Assembly: GCA_947097635.1 (NCBI GenBank)
Contig: CAMURW010000042.1
Coordinates: 1 to 9,218 of the forward strand
From: an uncultured Bacteroidales bacterium
GTDB lineage: Bacteria; Bacteroidota; Bacteroidia; Bacteroidales; P3
Direction: 5' to 3'
Length of the DNA: 9,218 nucleotides
Shown: positions 8,101-9,218 of the stretch, piece by piece
How positions within the stretch are numbered: the stretch's first letter is position 1
Layout: every line of letters starts with the position of its first letter
Notes under the pieces: model-generated
The model's database searches: none
Told to the model about the DNA's origin: nothing
Seen by the model: the letters and a program-made list of their open reading frames with translations, nothing else
Translations under genes and position numbers: made by a program

Positions 8101-9218
8101 GCCAGCATCTGGTCGCTGCTCAGAGGCTGGCTGAGGCTGATGAAGCCCAGTTGCGGGTTGAATGTGTATTCGTTGCTGTTCAGTAGCCGTGCGCTCTCTA
8201 TTTTCTCGTAGTCTTGTCCGCTTTTGAGTCCCAGTCCCTGCATATAGCTGGTGATGCTTCCCACGTTGCGCACGGAGCCTGCATTGACCACTTGTAGCAG
8301 ATCGTTGCTGGTGCGGCTGTCGGGTTTCACGCTGATGCCGCTATGGAATACGGCATTGCTGGGGCTGTTTTCGCCCAGGTCGGTGATGGCCAGCAGGTCG
8401 CGGTTGTTGTTCACGTTGGCGTTGGTGCCTATGTTGGTGCGCCACACCTCTATGCGAATGATTTTGACATTGGAGTTTACCAGCGGCAGCGTGCTGAGGG
8501 CTTTGTTGTAGTTGTCGCGGAAGTATTGCGCCAGGAAGTAGTGACGGTTTTCTTCGTATTCGTCGGCGCGGATTTCGAAGTCGGTTTGGCTGGCACCGCC
8601 CTGCATCTGCATCTGTTCCGTGCTGGTCTCTTTCTGGCTTGCGACGAGGTCCACGGTGAGTTTGCCGAATTTCATCTTGGCGTGGAAACCGAGCAGTTGT
8701 TGGCTGCCTTTGATGAGCGTGGTGGTGAGGGGGAAGCTGATGTCCGCAGCCTCGAAGAGCTGCAGGATGTCGTCCTCCTTGCCCTCGTATTTCAGTTTTA
8801 TTTTGTTCTCGAAGTCGAAGGTGGCTTTGGTGTTCCAGTTGAGGTCGAATCCTATGAGGTCTCCCACTTTCACTCCCATGTTTAGCTGTATGTTCTCGTC
8901 GAAGTCGAAGGTGAAGGTGTTTTTTTTGCTGTATTGCGGGTTGTCGCGGTAGTTGTGCACGCCCTGGAAGGTGAGGTCGGCGCTACCAGAGGGTTTGATG
9001 TCGATGAGGGGCTTGCCGTTCAGGGCATCCAGCTTGCGGCTTATCTCGCTGAAGCCTGGTATTTTCTCCAGCAGCCCCAGGGTGCCGCTGCCGGCACCGA
9101 AGGTGGAGTTCTCCTTGGTGCGGCGGCTCCAGTAGTCGTTCATGGTCTGCTGCATCTGCCATTCCTGATATTCCTTGAAAGACATGTATTGGCGGCTTAC
9201 CACGAGGTTGCCGATGCG
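2196..9218 (-). CDS. sprA: SprA/Sov, type IX secretion system outer-membrane translocon (N-terminus outside window)
   Basis: The frame is open from the right edge to a TAA at 2196-2198, giving 2340 residues. Family members are about 2400-2500 long, so roughly the first 100-150 residues, including the expected signal peptide, are missing. The GTG at 9203 is internal, since the frame continues upstream of it. SprA is known to form a giant outer-membrane beta-barrel that passes folded T9SS cargo to the surface, with partners such as PorV and a plug protein. Counting from the edge, recognisable family blocks are ATFDFENKIKLKYEGKEDD at about 132, MNLRERPLTQK at 656, YVDDFEGA at 735-742, ERGPYNYD at 849-856, GIMRGLDYTDFE at about 877, SIRFMRMFLRGF at about 1166, WVNELRLNEY at 1434, and a C-terminal strand ending LRLNF with the aromatic last residue usual for barrel proteins. 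The first half carries the SprA N-terminal-type modules. A charged linker lies at about 1828-1875. I noticed only two cysteines (536 and 1142). No frameshift or internal stop is present. Its promoter and upstream neighbour are off-window. Confidence 0.96.
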   Translation of the reverse strand, partial: RIGNLVVSRQYMSFKEYQEWQMQQTMNDYWSRRTKENSTFGAGSGTLGLLEKIPGFSEISRKLDALNGKPLIDIKPSGSADLTFQGVHNYRDNPQYSKKNTFTFDFDENIQLNMGVKVGDLIGFDLNWNTKATFDFENKIKLKYEGKEDDILQLFEAADISFPLTTTLIKGSQQLLGFHAKMKFGKLTVDLVASQKETSTEQMQMQGGASQTDFEIRADEYEENRHYFLAQYFRDNYNKALSTLPLVNSNVKIIRIEVWRTNIGTNANVNNNRDLLAITDLGENSPSNAVFHSGISVKPDSRTSNDLLQVVNAGSVRNVGSITSYMQGLGLKSGQDYEKIESARLLNSNEYTFNPQLGFISLSQPLSSDQMLAVAFQYQVIGDTTVYQVGELTTDGINDPNVLIVKLLKSTQINTHGPLWKLMMKNVYFLKSTQISNENFRLNILYEDPDGGMGIGYFTEGPKKGLPLIEVFGLDRMDASLNYKYADGVFDWLDSAAFKGGIIQPSTGRIYFPYIEPFGKDLRAILANDEFADRYCFDSLYTMTQTLARQYADKNKFYLEGYFSSSVSGDIPLGFSVSPGSVTVSAGGVPLIENVDYTVDYTMGTVHIINENILSSGTPISVSSENNSFSMTTKTMLGTHINYEVASDFNIGGTFMNLRERPLTQKNNFGEEPTNNSIYGFDINYKHDAPFITRLVDLLPGIQTKAPSNISLQAEFAQFIPGMANTGTEEDNVSYVDDFEGAESSIDLKTPLYWRLASTPQDYGRPSSLFPETAIGSGLAYGYNRAIINWHNIDVNAFFRDSPPNITNEDRSKPYARLINESEVFPNKSLAASQANYVYDLSLAFWPSERGPYNYDVEPSQYSAGINEDGTLADPASRWGGIMRGLDYTDFETQNIETLEFWLMDPFMDPETGEHDNSRTGGKFYINLGDISEDILRDGKKFFENGLPTDNTAEAFATNPVDTTIWGRVPKMQSIVNAFDNEASSRQFQDIGYDGLSSTNSTQDEQNFFANYLQTIAARFGTTSQAYQNALADPSSDDFHHYLGSDYDAQDVKIVERYKHYNNPEGNSRVSGDSPESYSTSGTIYPDAEDVNRDNTLSENEAYYEYEIDLQPSKMQVGMNYIVDIQEAENMQLADGTIAPACRWYQFSIPIRKPDKVVGNINGFQSIRFMRMFLRGFQKPVVLRFATLELVYGTWRKYTEDLLQPGDYPTGGDANTSFTISTVNIEENSGRQPVPYVLPPGIKREQWYSTTSAYQELNEQSISMDITNLASGDARAIYRNMQYDLRFFGKLKMFVHAEKKFEFDNLQDDDLSLFVRIGTDYTNNYYEYEVPLKLTPWGTSSSNNYGIWPTENNVEIDLQKLVQLKTDRNKLIRSGHAEYGNTILYNEIIDGHKYTVLGTPNLGKVKVIMIGVRNPRKESMGDGNDMLPKSAIVWVNELRLNEYTSNGGWTAMTLARANLADIGSLSFYGSYSTAGFGNLEDHLNRLKLEDALNLQTSLNLELGRFMPDDWGVHIPFYLDHTREVGSPQYNPLDPDVLLHNDLKTYQTAKERDSVRHMTQRQRNTTNLTLTNVHKDRTGTAQLKQHFYDISNFALSYAYTGERSSNEDIDYYNKDQHRGTLNYNFAPADVKPFLPFNKAKAFQNKNLRFIKDFNVYFKPKNFNFSTEVYRDYEESMLRNKSAAAIIMKPTYFKQFTWRRVWGLQYDLSRSFHITYNANANARIDEPIGALDTRSKVDSVWQSIFSGGTMQNYTQTLNATWDVPINKLPNLDFLRLPLSYNGVYNYLGATQALAEQGATLRNNATFTANLTATFTTLYNKIPLIKRANARPSNNSDDKKAKKGKGKDDDSRSRSTPPRLTPEQQAEQDSIEAAQRAEMWRQVGYFGLRLLTSVKNASIQVNRSSSGQVPGFMGSTKIMGMDVGQAWMPGPAYVFGLETDVQDVLLSRDLISHDTLMNTPWIISSNKVVNLRASVEPIRDLKIDLNANGTSNEQEEFYYKYSTSREFVDGPLSYRKTGNYQTTTWSFGTLFRSSDDLFQKFLDNRSIVAERLANMNPDPYTDQMVQDTLSGVWYPAGYSGASQTVLFTSFLATYLGRDAKTQGFSPFMKLPLPNWSISYNGLNKIDWLKQWFNNISLTHRYASTYSIGNYYSDAALGAVDDSYNYGTEDILNTNGDYIPPVSMDAVIISEQLNPLINITVNMVNSFQFNLGIQKYRTLQLAFNNNQLTETARDGITFGAGYNFRDIKVDIKTGGKSIHMKSDLLLKVNITYNNNKTEIRRISSQISQISSGSRSWMAELSGEYKATEQLTLRLFIMTNINKPWISNTYPTATTKGGLTLRLNF

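Noticed and set aside
8809..8913. A 15-bp direct repeat, TCGAAGTCGAAGGTG, at 8809-8823 and 8899-8913.
   Set aside because: Both copies encode the TFDF strand motif that recurs in this part of SprA proteins, so the repeat follows from protein constraint and shared codon use.

Overview
The window looks like ordinary chromosomal DNA from a member of the Bacteroidota, most likely the order Bacteroidales. Three things point there: a very long SprA-type outer-membrane protein, which is a hallmark of that phylum's type IX secretion system; a release factor 1 with the phylum's usual GPGGQ-x-VNTT context; and a TAnnTTTG promoter element just upstream of that gene. I cannot fix the genus from this sequence.

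Layout from left to right: positions 1-819 (+) hold the C-terminal part of a multi-spanning polysaccharide/lipid-linked oligosaccharide flippase whose start lies outside the window. Positions 820-924 are a pyrimidine-rich spacer ending in a probable promoter. Positions 925-1989 (+) are a complete prfA, encoding peptide chain release factor 1. Positions 1990-2195 are a convergent intergenic gap in which the only strong signal is a perfect 23-bp inverted repeat, probably a shared terminator. Positions 2196-9218 (-) hold almost all of sprA (sov in Porphyromonas gingivalis), encoding the giant translocon barrel of the type IX secretion system. Its N-terminus, with the expected signal peptide, is cut off by the right edge.

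The three genes do not form one pathway. The flippase serves envelope glycan export, prfA serves translation termination, and sprA serves protein export across the outer membrane. prfA and sprA converge on the hairpin and are separate transcription units. prfA probably has its own promoter, so it need not depend on the flippase transcript. The finding with most consequence for the organism is that it should carry a type IX secretion system with cargo proteins elsewhere in the genome. I see no mobile element, CRISPR array, RNA gene or undescribed system. The findings below are modest and scored accordingly.
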